A stretch of 64,000 nt of DNA, taken from Stenotrophomonas sp. VV52. GTDB lineage: Bacteria > Pseudomonadota > Gammaproteobacteria > Xanthomonadales > Xanthomonadaceae. Positions 7,060 to 15,108 of this stretch are shown here, piece by piece. The stretch covers positions 62,001 to 126,000 of the forward strand of contig NZ_PKQQ01000011.1 of NCBI RefSeq assembly GCF_002893095.1, in the 5' to 3' direction. The position numbers and the translations under genes were made by a program. The notes below the pieces were generated by a model, which was not told where the DNA came from, ran no database searches, and saw only the letters and a program-made list of their open reading frames with translations. Position 1 is the stretch's first letter; every line of letters begins with the position of its first letter.

Positions 7060-9569
7060 TGGGAAGGCTCCGCTGCGCCGGGCATGCAGGTAACCGTTGC
7101 AACCGGCATCATCACGTCTCCATCCTCGTCCTCATCCAGCCGATAGGTGAGCGTGCAGACGCTTTCATCAGGCAGGTGCAGTTCCAGTGTTTCGCCGTCC
7201 ACCGCGTCGTACACGAACAGCGAGCCACCGGCGGTGACCATGCCCACCAGGTCGTCATTGGTGCGGAACGCGGTGGTGCCGCGCGGCAGCGCGCTGCCGT
7301 CCGGATGCTTCGGCAGCAGCTGCATGCGCCGGCTGTAACGCGTCGCCAGGTCGACCTGCGCGACGGCACCGCGGCCCGCCTCCAGCGATATCGCGCCGTT
7401 GTCCAGCAGCATGTTGCGCGGCAGGCTGGCGGTGTCCACCTCCACCATGCTGGTGGCATAGGGCGTCAGCTGTGCCACCACCGCCTTGCCCCAGGAATCG
7501 GTCCACACCGGCCCATAGGGCGTACTGATCTCCACGCCTGACACCTTGTCGCTCAGCGCAACGATGCCGAACGTGTCCTGGATCGGGTATGGCGACACCG
7601 TCACCCCGCGGCCGTGCATCGCCACGCCGCCACTGAGCAGCACTGAACTGGACGAATTGCCCAGGCTGGAGCGCGTGTACGACGCACTGGTCTGCAGGTA
7701 GCGCGGCAACCACGCCGCCGAGGCACTGGTGTCGGTCCTGCCGCTGAACGTATCGCGGTCCACCCCCAGCCGATAGCTCAGGGTGTTGCTGGGCGCGTCG
7801 GTGTAGGACAACCCGATGCGCTCGCCGGAGCGATCATGCTGCACATTGGTGCGCGCACGCCGACGCTCACCCAGCGGCACGCTCACGCTCAGGTACACCC
7901 GGTACGCGTCGCCCTCCACGGTGTCGTTGCGGCTGTCCGGCACGTCGCGCTGGGCCAGGTCGCGCTCGGCATTGAGCGACACCGTGGCCCAGCGGAAATT
8001 CCGGCCCCACGACAACGATGCGCGCGAGGTCGGGCGACCGTCGAAGACGGTAGCGCGCGAGTACCCCGCGCTGATCGAACCCAGCCAGCGCGTGGACCAG
8101 CTCAGGGACACATGGGCCTGCTCCCGGTAGCGCGCGCGGCTGGTGTCGTCGGTGGTGGCTGACACCACATCGACCAGCTCACGGTACTCGCGCGACTGCA
8201 TTGCCACGCCAGCGTTCAAGGACAGCTGGCTGCCCAGCGTCTGCTGCAGCCCGAGCCCCGCATGCCAGCCGCGGCGCGTGCCTTCGTCATCCTTCGCATG
8301 TGAGAGCAGCACGTACGGGCTCAGCGACGTTCCGAAGCGCCAGCCCACGAAGCCGCTGGCACCCAGCGCGGTGTAGTCCTGCGCCGCCATCGCCGCCACG
8401 CTCCCGGTGCCCCAGCCGCCCAGCGCCCCACTCCAGCTGGCGCTGGCCACCCACGGTTGCCGCCCCGGCGCCAGTTCCACGTTGCGCACCCGCCCCACTG
8501 CAACGGTATATCCGCTCTGTGGCCGCACCAGTCCGGCCAGGGCCACGGCCGGCACGGTGAAACCATGCTCGCTGCCGTCGGCCTCGACCACCTTCACATC
8601 CACATCGGTCAGCGCCGACAGCGGCGGCAGTCCGGACAAGGTGAAACGCCCCGCCTCGACCACGGTGACGTACAGCAGCACGTCGCGCTGGCGCACTTCC
8701 ACCCGCGCGTTGGAATTGGCGATGCCGGTGATCACCGGGCCGTCGCCCACCTGCAATGCCGCTTCGGGCAGCAGCTGGATACCGGTGATCGAGGTACCGG
8801 GCAGCACCGGGGTCAACATGTCCAGCTCACCCAGCTGCACCACCGTCTTCCAGCGTGCGAATGTACGTTGCGCGTAGCTCTGGGTGACGTCGAACGTGGT
8901 CTTCTCGTCCGACCGCGTGTAGCTCTGGCGGCTGCGCAGGATCCAGTCGCCGGCATTGAAGCCGGCCTCGGTAATGGCGGCCACGTAGGTACTGGCGCCG
9001 CTGCTGCTGTCGCTGCGGGTGGTCATCACGCTGTAGTTGAACAGCGCGCCCACCCCACCCTGCACATAGCCGCCCACGCCTTCCCGCCCGGGTAGGCGGC
9101 TGTCGCCGGGCACCAGCAGGGTCACCGTGCGCTTGCCCGGATCCTTTTCAACCACGGTCGCCGGATAGGCGTTCCTGAAGTCGTCGCAGGCTACTGTGCC
9201 GCCGGGTCCTGTGGCCTTCGGCAGTTTCAGTGCAGCGCGTTCCAGCAGTGCCTCGTCCAGGCACAGCCTGCCCTCCTCGTCGAAGGTGACCTCCGCCTGG
9301 CCGATCCGCTGCTGGTTGACCATCAGCGTGACCGTCTGCTTGCCGGGGGTGTAGCGCGCGCCCCGGCTCAGGTACTCGCCCAGCTTTGGGTCCAGGCCGC
9401 GCTGACGCAGCAGGTCGGCGTCGAACACAAGTACGTCGTCGTCCTCCGGCTCATCCTGCGGTTCTTCGGCCGTCGCTTCCTGCCCGCGCGCAGGCGTGGC
9501 CAGCAGGCAGCCGCACAGCAGCAGGCCGCTCATCCATGTCGCCGCTTGAACGGTCGGTGTTTGGCCCAT
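7056..9569 (-). CDS. Outer-membrane fimbrial usher (FimD/PapC family)
   Basis: An 837-residue usher. After a signal peptide ending near CLLATPARGQ come the N-terminal chaperone-binding domain (FDADLLRQRGLD, GRLCLDEALLERA), the beta-barrel and plug (LPGTSITGIQLLPEAALQ, ARVEVRQRDVLLY) and C-terminal domains with a cysteine pair. It secretes and polymerises chaperone-subunit complexes. ATG 9569 is preferred over a GTG 48 nt upstream because it gives the signal peptide directly and has GGGG upstream. It is the last but one gene of the unit that starts at 11631. A GAATC-GGGG-GATTC hairpin lies 21 nt before the start. Confidence 0.92.
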   Translation of the reverse strand: MGQTPTVQAATWMSGLLLCGCLLATPARGQEATAEEPQDEPEDDDVLVFDADLLRQRGLDPKLGEYLSRGARYTPGKQTVTLMVNQQRIGQAEVTFDEEGRLCLDEALLERAALKLPKATGPGGTVACDDFRNAYPATVVEKDPGKRTVTLLVPGDSRLPGREGVGGYVQGGVGALFNYSVMTTRSDSSSGASTYVAAITEAGFNAGDWILRSRQSYTRSDEKTTFDVTQSYAQRTFARWKTVVQLGELDMLTPVLPGTSITGIQLLPEAALQVGDGPVITGIANSNARVEVRQRDVLLYVTVVEAGRFTLSGLPPLSALTDVDVKVVEADGSEHGFTVPAVALAGLVRPQSGYTVAVGRVRNVELAPGRQPWVASASWSGALGGWGTGSVAAMAAQDYTALGASGFVGWRFGTSLSPYVLLSHAKDDEGTRRGWHAGLGLQQTLGSQLSLNAGVAMQSREYRELVDVVSATTDDTSRARYREQAHVSLSWSTRWLGSISAGYSRATVFDGRPTSRASLSWGRNFRWATVSLNAERDLAQRDVPDSRNDTVEGDAYRVYLSVSVPLGERRRARTNVQHDRSGERIGLSYTDAPSNTLSYRLGVDRDTFSGRTDTSASAAWLPRYLQTSASYTRSSLGNSSSSVLLSGGVAMHGRGVTVSPYPIQDTFGIVALSDKVSGVEISTPYGPVWTDSWGKAVVAQLTPYATSMVEVDTASLPRNMLLDNGAISLEAGRGAVAQVDLATRYSRRMQLLPKHPDGSALPRGTTAFRTNDDLVGMVTAGGSLFVYDAVDGETLELHLPDESVCTLTYRLDEDEDGDVMMPVATVTCMPGAAEPSQ

Positions 9570-9589
9570 CGCCCCGTGCCTGCTGCCAT

Positions 9590-9603
9590 GAATCCCCCGA
9601 TTC
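9590..9603 (-). promoter_or_regulatory. Leader hairpin GAATC-GGGG-GATTC before the usher
   Basis: A perfect 5-bp stem with a GGGG loop on the mRNA. The inner part AATC...GATT ends 21 nt before the usher ATG. The same element occurs before the chaperone gene and pilin 5, and before pilin 5 the spacing is identical. A GGA-containing loop could bind an RsmA/CsrA-type protein (inference). Confidence 0.45.
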
Positions 9604-9656
9604 ACCCGCCGCCACAACCGCGCCCGGCGGTTGCAGCCTTACCGCGCATACACTGC

Positions 9657-10289
9657 TTACAGGTAAATCACATTGAGCGTGATGTTGCCGGTGATATCCA
9701 CTTCACCGGTCAGGCGCATGATGTCGGTGGGCTGGATCCTGACCCCGACCACCAGATTGCCCGTCAACGACGTGATCGGCGCGGGCCCGGTCGACACGCC
9801 CTGTTCCGTAGTGAATCCGCGCAACGCATCGGGAATGATCGGACTCAGGGGTGCCGCGGCGGACGCGTCCCAGGTGGTGCCGCTGTCCAGCGACTGGGTG
9901 CCGTAGGCGGCAGCGTCGTCAGCCGTGGCATCCCCTACGCTCAGCTCGGCGCCACCGATGCGCTCCGATTCCGGGGTCATGCCCAGGCCATACATCTGCG
10001 TGTAAATGGAGCTTTCCTGCCGGTTGTCGATGCCCTCCAGTGCGAAGCGCATCGGGGAATCGCAGCTCACCGCCAGGGTCATCGTCCGCGGCTCCAGATC
10101 CGTAGGCCGATCGGTATTGAGATTGGCGGTATTGAGCGTGCCCAGATCGACAACACCGTTGCCGCCGAGCTGGATATCGCACGACCCCGGGTGGATGATG
10201 CCGGTGACGGAGACGTCGGTTGACTGCGCCAGGGCGGTCGGAGCTGCGACAACAAACGCGAGCGAAAGCAAGGTCGTGGCGAACTTCAT
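9657..10289 (-). CDS. DUF1120-type fimbrial pilin 1
   Basis: A 210-residue secreted protein with signal peptide MKFATTLLSLAFVVAAPTAL then AQ. The mature start STDVSVTGIIHPGSC is an alternating hydrophobic strand that would act as donor strand. Cys in PGSC and AVSC would form the pilin disulphide. YGLGMTPESERIGG is the conserved core, SLDSGTTW is an exact Asp-box motif, and the C-terminal strand ends TLNVIYL with a penultimate Tyr. The DUF1120 family has no established function; the genomic setting points to a fimbrial subunit. It is the third pilin of the unit that starts at 11631. It pairs best with pilin 5. Confidence 0.85.
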   Translation of the reverse strand: MKFATTLLSLAFVVAAPTALAQSTDVSVTGIIHPGSCDIQLGGNGVVDLGTLNTANLNTDRPTDLEPRTMTLAVSCDSPMRFALEGIDNRQESSIYTQMYGLGMTPESERIGGAELSVGDATADDAAAYGTQSLDSGTTWDASAAAPLSPIIPDALRGFTTEQGVSTGPAPITSLTGNLVVGVRIQPTDIMRLTGEVDITGNITLNVIYL

Positions 10290-10316
10290 GACGGCATCCT
10301 CATCCGGTAGGGGTGC

Positions 10317-10949
10317 TTACAGATAGATCAGGTCGACGGTGGCGCTGCCGTGGATTGGCACGTTGTCGTCGATGGTCAGTTCGTTGGTGGGCTGGATGTA
10401 GGTGCGGACCTCCAGGTTCACCTGGAGCGACGCGAGAGGATCCGGCCCCGTGGTTGCACCCGAGGCCGTGGAGAACCCATTGATGGATTGCTTGCCCAGC
10501 CAGGTGGAGCCCGCATTGCCGCTGGGCTCCCATTGCTGCCCGCCATCTTCAGAGCGTGTGTAGTGGACCGTCGCGCCATCGGAGTTGGGGTCCTTGAAGC
10601 TGATCACGGCACCGCCGATCCTCTCGCCATCCGGTGACAGCCCCAGCCCGTAGCGGGTCCCCACGGAAGCGCTGTCGCCGGTATTGTCGATTCCCATGAA
10701 CGCAAACCGCACCGGTATCTGGCAGGTTACAGTCATGGGCACCAGCACGGACCCCAGCGGCGTCTCTTCGTTCGGGTTGAGCTTCTCCAGCAGCGTCGTA
10801 CCCAGATCGACCACGCCACCGCCTTCCAACACCGTAGTGCAGGCACCCGGAAGCAGGTTTCCGATGATGGTCAGCTCTGCAGACTGCGCAAGGACTCGCG
10901 GCGCCGCCGCGAACAGTCCGAACATCAACAGAGCCTTGGTGAACTTCAT
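10317..10949 (-). CDS. DUF1120-type fimbrial pilin 2
   Basis: 210 residues with signal peptide MKFTKALLMFGLFAAAPRVL. The mature protein has SAELTIIGNLLPGAC, a second Cys in TVTC, YGLGLSPDGERIGG, the Asp-box-like SEDGGQQW and C-terminus ATVDLIYL. The start is ATG 10949, 7 nt after GGAGGT; another ATG directly upstream (10952) is possible. It resembles pilin 6 most (VHYTRS, SLQVNLEV in both), so the cluster contains older duplicated pairs. It lies between pilins 1 and 3 in the same unit. Confidence 0.85.
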   Translation of the reverse strand: MKFTKALLMFGLFAAAPRVLAQSAELTIIGNLLPGACTTVLEGGGVVDLGTTLLEKLNPNEETPLGSVLVPMTVTCQIPVRFAFMGIDNTGDSASVGTRYGLGLSPDGERIGGAVISFKDPNSDGATVHYTRSEDGGQQWEPSGNAGSTWLGKQSINGFSTASGATTGPDPLASLQVNLEVRTYIQPTNELTIDDNVPIHGSATVDLIYL

Positions 10950-10989
10950 CATCGCAACCTCCGTAGGCACAGACGTTCCGGGGTGACGG

Positions 10990-11631
10990 TTACAGGTACA
11001 TCACGTTGATGGTGGCGCTGCCCCGGATCGGAACTTCGCCGGTGATGGTCATCCCGGCCGTCGGGGCGATATATGCCTTTACCTCAAGTGTGCCCTGCAG
11101 GGACTTCACGGCGTCGGGACCGGTGGTAACACCCTGGGTCGTCGCGAAGCCGATCATTCCATCGCGCGGGATGGGCGCCGGACCAGGCACCACGCTGTCG
11201 GACCAGGTTTCACCCTGGTTGTACGAAGTGGTCGCAAAGCCGCTCGCGTCGTCGACGGTAACTGCCTTCAGGCCAATCGTTGCACTGCCGATCTTCTCGT
11301 CATCGGCGGTACGGCCAAGCCCGTAGCGGTTGGTGACGAACGAGGTGTCGCCGGTGTTGTCGACACCCTGCATCGCGAACCGCACCGCCGAATCGCAGGT
11401 CACGGTCATGGTCAGGTCTTTCGACCCGATCATGGTGCTGGTGTCTTCCTCAAGCGAGTTTGAGCGAATGTCGCCGAAGTCGGCAACGCCGCCTTCGCTG
11501 AGCGCGACGTTGCAGGCGCCGGGCAGAATCTTGCCGACGATGGTCAGCTCGGTCGACTGCGCAAAAGCATTTGGAGCGTAGGCGGCCGCAGACGCAATGG
11601 CCAGCGTCAAAAGCGTGTGGGTGAGCTTCAT
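10990..11631 (-). CDS. DUF1120-type fimbrial pilin 3
   Basis: 213 residues with signal peptide MKLTHTLLTLAIASAAAYAP (mature from about QSTELTIVGKILPGAC). The second Cys is in TVTC. It has YGLGRTADDEKIG, the Asp-box-like SYNQGETW and C-terminus ATINVMYL. ATG 11631 has GAGGA upstream; an in-frame extension to 11676 has no signal-peptide logic. It is the first gene of the unit pilin 3-pilin 2-pilin 1-usher-tip, and its promoter carries the TGCAA-N4-TTGCA element about 115 bp before the ATG. Confidence 0.85.
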   Translation of the reverse strand: MKLTHTLLTLAIASAAAYAPNAFAQSTELTIVGKILPGACNVALSEGGVADFGDIRSNSLEEDTSTMIGSKDLTMTVTCDSAVRFAMQGVDNTGDTSFVTNRYGLGRTADDEKIGSATIGLKAVTVDDASGFATTSYNQGETWSDSVVPGPAPIPRDGMIGFATTQGVTTGPDAVKSLQGTLEVKAYIAPTAGMTITGEVPIRGSATINVMYL

Positions 11632-11744
11632 GGTGTGGTCCTCGTGACGGGTTTGGCGAGCGATATGTTTGGTCAATGGAGTACGAATGCCTGATAGACC
11701 CTATTGATCGCCGCAAAGAGTACGGGTCGATTGCGCCACGCCAC

Positions 11745-11781
11745 ATGCAAGGTGTTTCAAAACGGGATGCAATGTGTTGCA
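11745..11781 (-). promoter_or_regulatory. Shared 36-bp fimbrial regulatory element, copy before pilin 3
   Basis: The palindrome TGCAA-CACA-TTGCA (minus strand; 11768-11781) is followed at fixed distance by TTTTGAA and a distal TTGCAT (11745-11750). Downstream, GTGGCGCAATCGACCCGTA is conserved with the copies before pilins 4 and 8. The distal half-site is 114 bp from the ATG. Confidence 0.65.
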
Positions 11782-11814
11782 TCCGCATGCAGAGCAGGCG
11801 CCGGAAGGCATCCG

Positions 11815-12543
11815 CTACTTCTCGCCAGTAATCGGCGCCTCGAAATGATCGGTCTGGAACCCGTACACGGTCGCCGGGTGGATACGGACCCTCGTGTCAT
11901 TCTTTGCGCCAGCCGGCACCTGCACGATGAGCGCTGTATTCGGGCGCACGTATGAATTGCTCAGCCCCAGCACGGTGTTTGACGGCAATGATTCAAACTC
12001 CTGGGAGAGGCGGACCACGTAGGGACTGTTGTTCTCCACCTTCAGATCATCGCCGGACCTGGTCCACTTCAGAAACTTCCATGGCTCCCGCTCCAGCGGC
12101 AGTCCTTTCGGATGGATGATCAGCGGCAGGTTCTGGCGCACGCTTACGCCCACTTCGTTACGCTTCTGCGCACGCTTGGGCGTGCCCTTCGCTCCCTCGA
12201 ACACCACCCGGCGCAGGCGCTGTTGTGACGAATCCTGGACGCCCTCAATCGCGGTGAAGGTCACCTGCTGTGTCCCGTTGGGCTTCACACGCGCCGTGGC
12301 CGACGCCGGCGAAACCACCACGATATCCGCCGTGTCCTCGTCGATCGGCAGGACATCCACCAGCAGCATGTCCTCGGTCCCGCCCGTGTTGGTAACGTTC
12401 ATGACGGTGGGATGTTTGGGGTCGGTCGACACGATCACGATCGACTTTTCGGGCTTCATCCCGTCGGCGCAGGCGGTCTGCGCGCTGCCCAACACCACCA
12501 GGCCCGCGACAAGGGCGGGAACAGCGAATCGTGCAATAGCCAT
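11815..12543 (-). CDS. PapD-like periplasmic fimbrial chaperone
   Basis: 242 residues with signal peptide (PALVAGLVVLGSAQTACADG). Domain 1 shows the immunoglobulin-like strands with KSIVIVSTDPKHPTVMNVTN and the family pattern QQRLRRVVFEGAKG. Domain 2 contains LPLIIHPKGLPL and NNSPYVVRLSQ. Chaperones of this family bind pilins by donor-strand complementation and hand them to the usher. It is the only chaperone gene of the DUF1120 cluster and has its own promoter region of the second type. The start ATG has GAGGAG upstream. Confidence 0.9.
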   Translation of the reverse strand: MAIARFAVPALVAGLVVLGSAQTACADGMKPEKSIVIVSTDPKHPTVMNVTNTGGTEDMLLVDVLPIDEDTADIVVVSPASATARVKPNGTQQVTFTAIEGVQDSSQQRLRRVVFEGAKGTPKRAQKRNEVGVSVRQNLPLIIHPKGLPLEREPWKFLKWTRSGDDLKVENNSPYVVRLSQEFESLPSNTVLGLSNSYVRPNTALIVQVPAGAKNDTRVRIHPATVYGFQTDHFEAPITGEK

Positions 12544-12614
12544 GGGACCAGCTCCTCAAGGGTGTCCTGGCTGCGTACTACCCGCGCGATGAGGTGAAGC
12601 AATGCGCAGCCAAT

Positions 12615-12628
12615 GAATCCCCCGATTC
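12615..12628 (-). promoter_or_regulatory. Leader hairpin GAATC-GGGG-GATTC before the chaperone
   Basis: Identical 14-nt stem-loop to that before the usher, here about 72 nt before the chaperone ATG. Confidence 0.45.
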
Positions 12629-12678
12629 ACAAGCCACCCGGCCTGGTGCCGGGACGATGCTGTTGCCTTGCTGGGCGC

Positions 12679-12712
12679 ATTCATGCGCCTGCAGGCGTGA
12701 AGTGGCGGTGAA
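12679..12712 (-). promoter_or_regulatory. Type-II fimbrial promoter element before the chaperone
   Basis: A 34-bp block beginning TTCACCGC on the minus strand, with direct repeats TTCAC...TTCAC and then CAGGCGCAT. It matches the block before pilin 5 at 29 of 34 positions. It does not contain the TGCAA palindrome. Confidence 0.5.
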
Positions 12713-12720
12713 GGTGTGAC

Positions 12721-12750
12721 GCCGACGCACCTCGGGGGAGGTGCGCCGGC
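12721..12750 (-). terminator. Stem-loop after pilin 4
   Basis: CGCACCTC (12726-12733) and GAGGTGCG (12738-12745) with a GGGG loop, extended by GCCG/CGGC after one mismatch. It lies just after the pilin 4 stop on the minus strand. No T-run is present, so its efficiency is uncertain. Confidence 0.5.
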
Positions 12751-12764
12751 GCGCAGTGCAACGC

Positions 12765-13406
12765 TTACAGGTAGGTCAGGTTGATCGTGGCGCTACCGTT
12801 GACGAGCACATCTTCATCGATGGTCAGTTCATCGGTCGGCTGGATCTGCGCAATCACCTTCAGGCTGCCCTGCAGGTTCTTGATCGCGGCCGGGCCGGTG
12901 TCGACCGACTGCTCCTTGGCAAAGCCCAGCATGTCGGGCATCGCCAGGGTGAAGTGGCCGCCGGGGTGGCTCTCGTTCCAGGTCAGGCCTTCATCGTAGG
13001 AGAAGGTACCGTGCGCGGGCACGCCGTCCGCAGTGACGTCGGCCACCAGGATATTGGCATTGCCGATCTTTTCCTCATTGGCGGTCATGCCCAGGCCGTA
13101 GCGATCCGGCTGCGTCGAGGTCTCGGCGGTATTGTCCACGCCCTGGAGGGCGAACCGCACGTCAGACTCGCAGTCGACGTTCATCGGCAGGGTGACCGGC
13201 GCCAGCAGCGTGGTGGTGTCCGCGTTGAGCGTATCGGCACGGATATCGCCCAGATCGGCGACGCCGCCGTTGCCGACGCTCACGGTGCACGCACCCGGGA
13301 AGATGTTGCCGGTGATGGAGAGATCGGCAGACTGCGCGAAGGCAGACGGGGCGATGGCGGCCGACGAGGCGATGGCCAGGGCAAGCAGCGTGGTGGAGAA
13401 CTTCAT
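12765..13406 (-). CDS. DUF1120-type fimbrial pilin 4
   Basis: 213 residues with signal peptide MKFSTTLLALAIASSAAIAP. Then QSADLSITGNIFPGAC, a Cys in NVDC, YGLGMTANEEKIG, the exact Asp-box motif SYDEGLTW and C-terminus ATINLTYL. The signal peptide is identical to that of pilin 8, and the 5' DNA and about 130 bp of upstream sequence are nearly the same, which indicates recent duplication or gene conversion. ATG 13406 has AAGGA upstream. It is flanked by its own type-I promoter and a stem-loop, so it is probably monocistronic. Confidence 0.86.
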   Translation of the reverse strand: MKFSTTLLALAIASSAAIAPSAFAQSADLSITGNIFPGACTVSVGNGGVADLGDIRADTLNADTTTLLAPVTLPMNVDCESDVRFALQGVDNTAETSTQPDRYGLGMTANEEKIGNANILVADVTADGVPAHGTFSYDEGLTWNESHPGGHFTLAMPDMLGFAKEQSVDTGPAAIKNLQGSLKVIAQIQPTDELTIDEDVLVNGSATINLTYL

Positions 13407-13518
13407 GGGGTATTCCTTGTGGTGGGTTGTCAAACAATCGGATTGGTCAATCGCGAGCGAATGCTTGATTGACCCTGTGGAACGCTGCAAAGATTACGGG
13501 CCGATTGCGCCACACCAC

Positions 13519-13555
13519 ATGCAATTTCGTTCAAAACGAAGTGCAACTTATTGTA
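13519..13555 (-). promoter_or_regulatory. Shared 36-bp fimbrial regulatory element, copy before pilin 4
   Basis: TACAA-TAAG-TTGCA (one mismatch from the palindrome; 13542-13555), then TTTTGAA and the distal TTGCAT (13519-13524), 113 bp before the ATG. The downstream 5' leader contains GGTCAATC and GATTGACC, which can form an 8-bp stem, also present before pilin 8. Confidence 0.65.
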
Positions 13556-13600
13556 TTTAGGGTCGGAAGCGACACGACCGCCCCAGGCCGCCTGGGCCGG

Positions 13601-14236
13601 TTACAGATAGATGATATTGAGGGTCGCGCTGCCGTTGATCGGCACGATGCTGGTAAGCGTCAGGTTGCGCGCAGGCTGGATATGGGCCAGCAGGCTCAGG
13701 CTGCCTCGGAGTGACGCGATCGGGGTCGGGCCGTTGACCGTGCCGGATTCCTTGTTGAAGCCCAGCAGCGAGACCCGCAGGATGCTGGAGCCGCCGCCGC
13801 CGCTGGGCTCCCAGGTGGTGCCGCTGTCCAGTGAGGCGGTGCCGTAACCGGGCACGCCATCGGCGATCACGTCGGTCAGCAGCACGTTCACCCCGCCGAT
13901 CTTCTCACCGGCCGGGGTCAACCCCAGCCCATAGAAATGGATCGCGGTCGAGGTATCGGTGTTGTCGGTCCCCTGCAACGCATACCGTATCGGCGAGTCG
14001 CAGGTCACTGCAATCGCGAGCGGATACGGCCCCAGCACGGTGTTGCTGTTGGTATTGAGCATTTTCGCGGGAATCTCGCCCATCTCGACAACGCCGCCAT
14101 TGTCCAGTGTGACGGCGCACGATGCTGGAGAGATCCGACCTGCAATGGTGACGTCCGCGGACTGTGCGAAAACCGTTTGGCTGATGGCAGCCGTAGGAAG
14201 GAACGCCAATGCGAGCAATGTCACGGAACGGTTCAT
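13601..14236 (-). CDS. DUF1120-type fimbrial pilin 5
   Basis: 211 residues with signal peptide MNRSVTLLALAFLPTAAISQ and mature start near QSADVTIAGRISPASC. The second Cys is in AVTC. It has YGLGLTPAGEKIGG, the exact Asp-box motif SLDSGTTW and C-terminus ATLNIIYL. ATG 14236 has AGGGAG upstream; a long in-frame extension to 14425 lacks support. It has its own promoter of the second type (shared with the chaperone gene) and a GAATC-like leader hairpin 21 nt from the ATG. It is closest to pilin 1. Confidence 0.85.
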   Translation of the reverse strand: MNRSVTLLALAFLPTAAISQTVFAQSADVTIAGRISPASCAVTLDNGGVVEMGEIPAKMLNTNSNTVLGPYPLAIAVTCDSPIRYALQGTDNTDTSTAIHFYGLGLTPAGEKIGGVNVLLTDVIADGVPGYGTASLDSGTTWEPSGGGGSSILRVSLLGFNKESGTVNGPTPIASLRGSLSLLAHIQPARNLTLTSIVPINGSATLNIIYL

Positions 14237-14256
14237 GGTCGGCTCCCTTGGCCAGC

Positions 14257-14270
14257 CAATCCCCCGATTG
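14257..14270 (-). promoter_or_regulatory. Leader hairpin CAATC-GGGG-GATTG before pilin 5
   Basis: A variant of the GAATC hairpin with a compensatory change in both arms (CAATC/GATTG), which keeps the stem. It has the same 21-nt spacing to the ATG as before the usher. The paired change supports selection on the fold. Confidence 0.45.
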
Positions 14271-14324
14271 ACACGTGGGCTCCCTGCAGAGGCAGCCAGG
14301 CTTGGACGGACGTCCACGCGCAGG

Positions 14325-14358
14325 ATTGATGCGCCTGAAGACGTGAACTCGCGGTGAA
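14325..14358 (-). promoter_or_regulatory. Type-II fimbrial promoter element before pilin 5
   Basis: A 34-bp block (minus strand) starting TTCACCGC, with TTCACG and CAGGCGCAT, homologous to 12679-12712 before the chaperone. Confidence 0.5.
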
Positions 14359-14382
14359 AACCTCCCCGCAGACCCGCCGTTG

Positions 14383-14425
14383 GTGCGCTCGGGCGCCCCG
14401 CATTCCACGGGACGCCCGAGCGCAC
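14383..14425 (-). terminator. Strong stem-loop after pilin 6
   Basis: A 13-bp perfect stem, GTGCGCTCGGGCG (14383-14395) with its complement at 14413-14425, and a 17-nt loop. It follows the stop of pilin 6 and probably ends the unit pilin 8-7-6. It lacks a T-run. Confidence 0.5.
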
Positions 14426-14450
14426 AAGTCACGTCAGGGGAAGACACCCA

Positions 14451-15083
14451 TTACAGGTACAGGAAGTCGACCGTCATGCTGCCATTGACCGGCACGTCGC
14501 CTTCGATGGTCAGCTCATCCCGTCCCTGCAGGTACGTCTTGACTTCAAGGTTGACTTGAAGCGACTTGAACGGATCAGGGCCGGAAACGACCCCCGAGGC
14601 GGCGGAGAACCCTGTGAAGCTGTTCTTCCCCAACCAGGTCAGATTGTCGTTTCCGCTCGTCTCCCACTCCAGACCGAGGTCCGGAGAGCGGGTGTAGTGC
14701 ACGGGTGCGCGGTCCCCAAGGGGATCTCGGTAGCTGATGACGTAGCCGCCGATCTTCTCACCACTTGGAGAGAGCCCCAAGCCGTACCGGGACGCTTCTG
14801 ATGCGGTGCCATCTGCGTTGTCGATGCCGATGAACGCGAATCGTACTGCGGACTGGCAGGTCACCGTCATTGGCACCACCGTAGCACCCCAGAAGGTCTC
14901 ACCGGAGGCGTTCAGTTTCTCGGCAAGGATGTCGCCGAGCTCGATGGTGCCGCTGTTTCCAAGCTCGGTGGTGCAGGCGGCCGGAAAGATCTTGCCGGTG
15001 ATGGCCACGTCGGCCGACTGCGCGGAAGCGCCCGACGCCGCAGCGAGCAGCGCAAGGGCAAGCAGTGATTTGGCGATATTCAT
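14451..15083 (-). CDS. DUF1120-type fimbrial pilin 6
   Basis: 210 residues with signal peptide MNIAKSLLALALLAAASGAS. Then QSADVAITGKIFPAAC, a Cys in TVTC, YGLGLSPSGEKIGG, the Asp-box-like SPDLGLEW and C-terminus MTVDFLYL. The second ATG (15083) is chosen because GGAG is 7 nt before it and only 1 nt before the first ATG at 15089. It is the last gene of the unit pilin 8-7-6 and resembles pilin 2. Confidence 0.85.
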   Translation of the reverse strand: MNIAKSLLALALLAAASGASAQSADVAITGKIFPAACTTELGNSGTIELGDILAEKLNASGETFWGATVVPMTVTCQSAVRFAFIGIDNADGTASEASRYGLGLSPSGEKIGGYVISYRDPLGDRAPVHYTRSPDLGLEWETSGNDNLTWLGKNSFTGFSAASGVVSGPDPFKSLQVNLEVKTYLQGRDELTIEGDVPVNGSMTVDFLYL

Positions 15084-15108
15084 TTTCATGCTCCAGTTGC
15101 TGCAAGGT

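Noticed and set aside
13480..13530. Sigma-54 promoter before pilin 4 (TGGCGC / TTTGCA words)
   Set aside because: The GG to GC distance is 12 instead of the required 10 in the best match, and the conserved words fit better with the shared TTGCA element.
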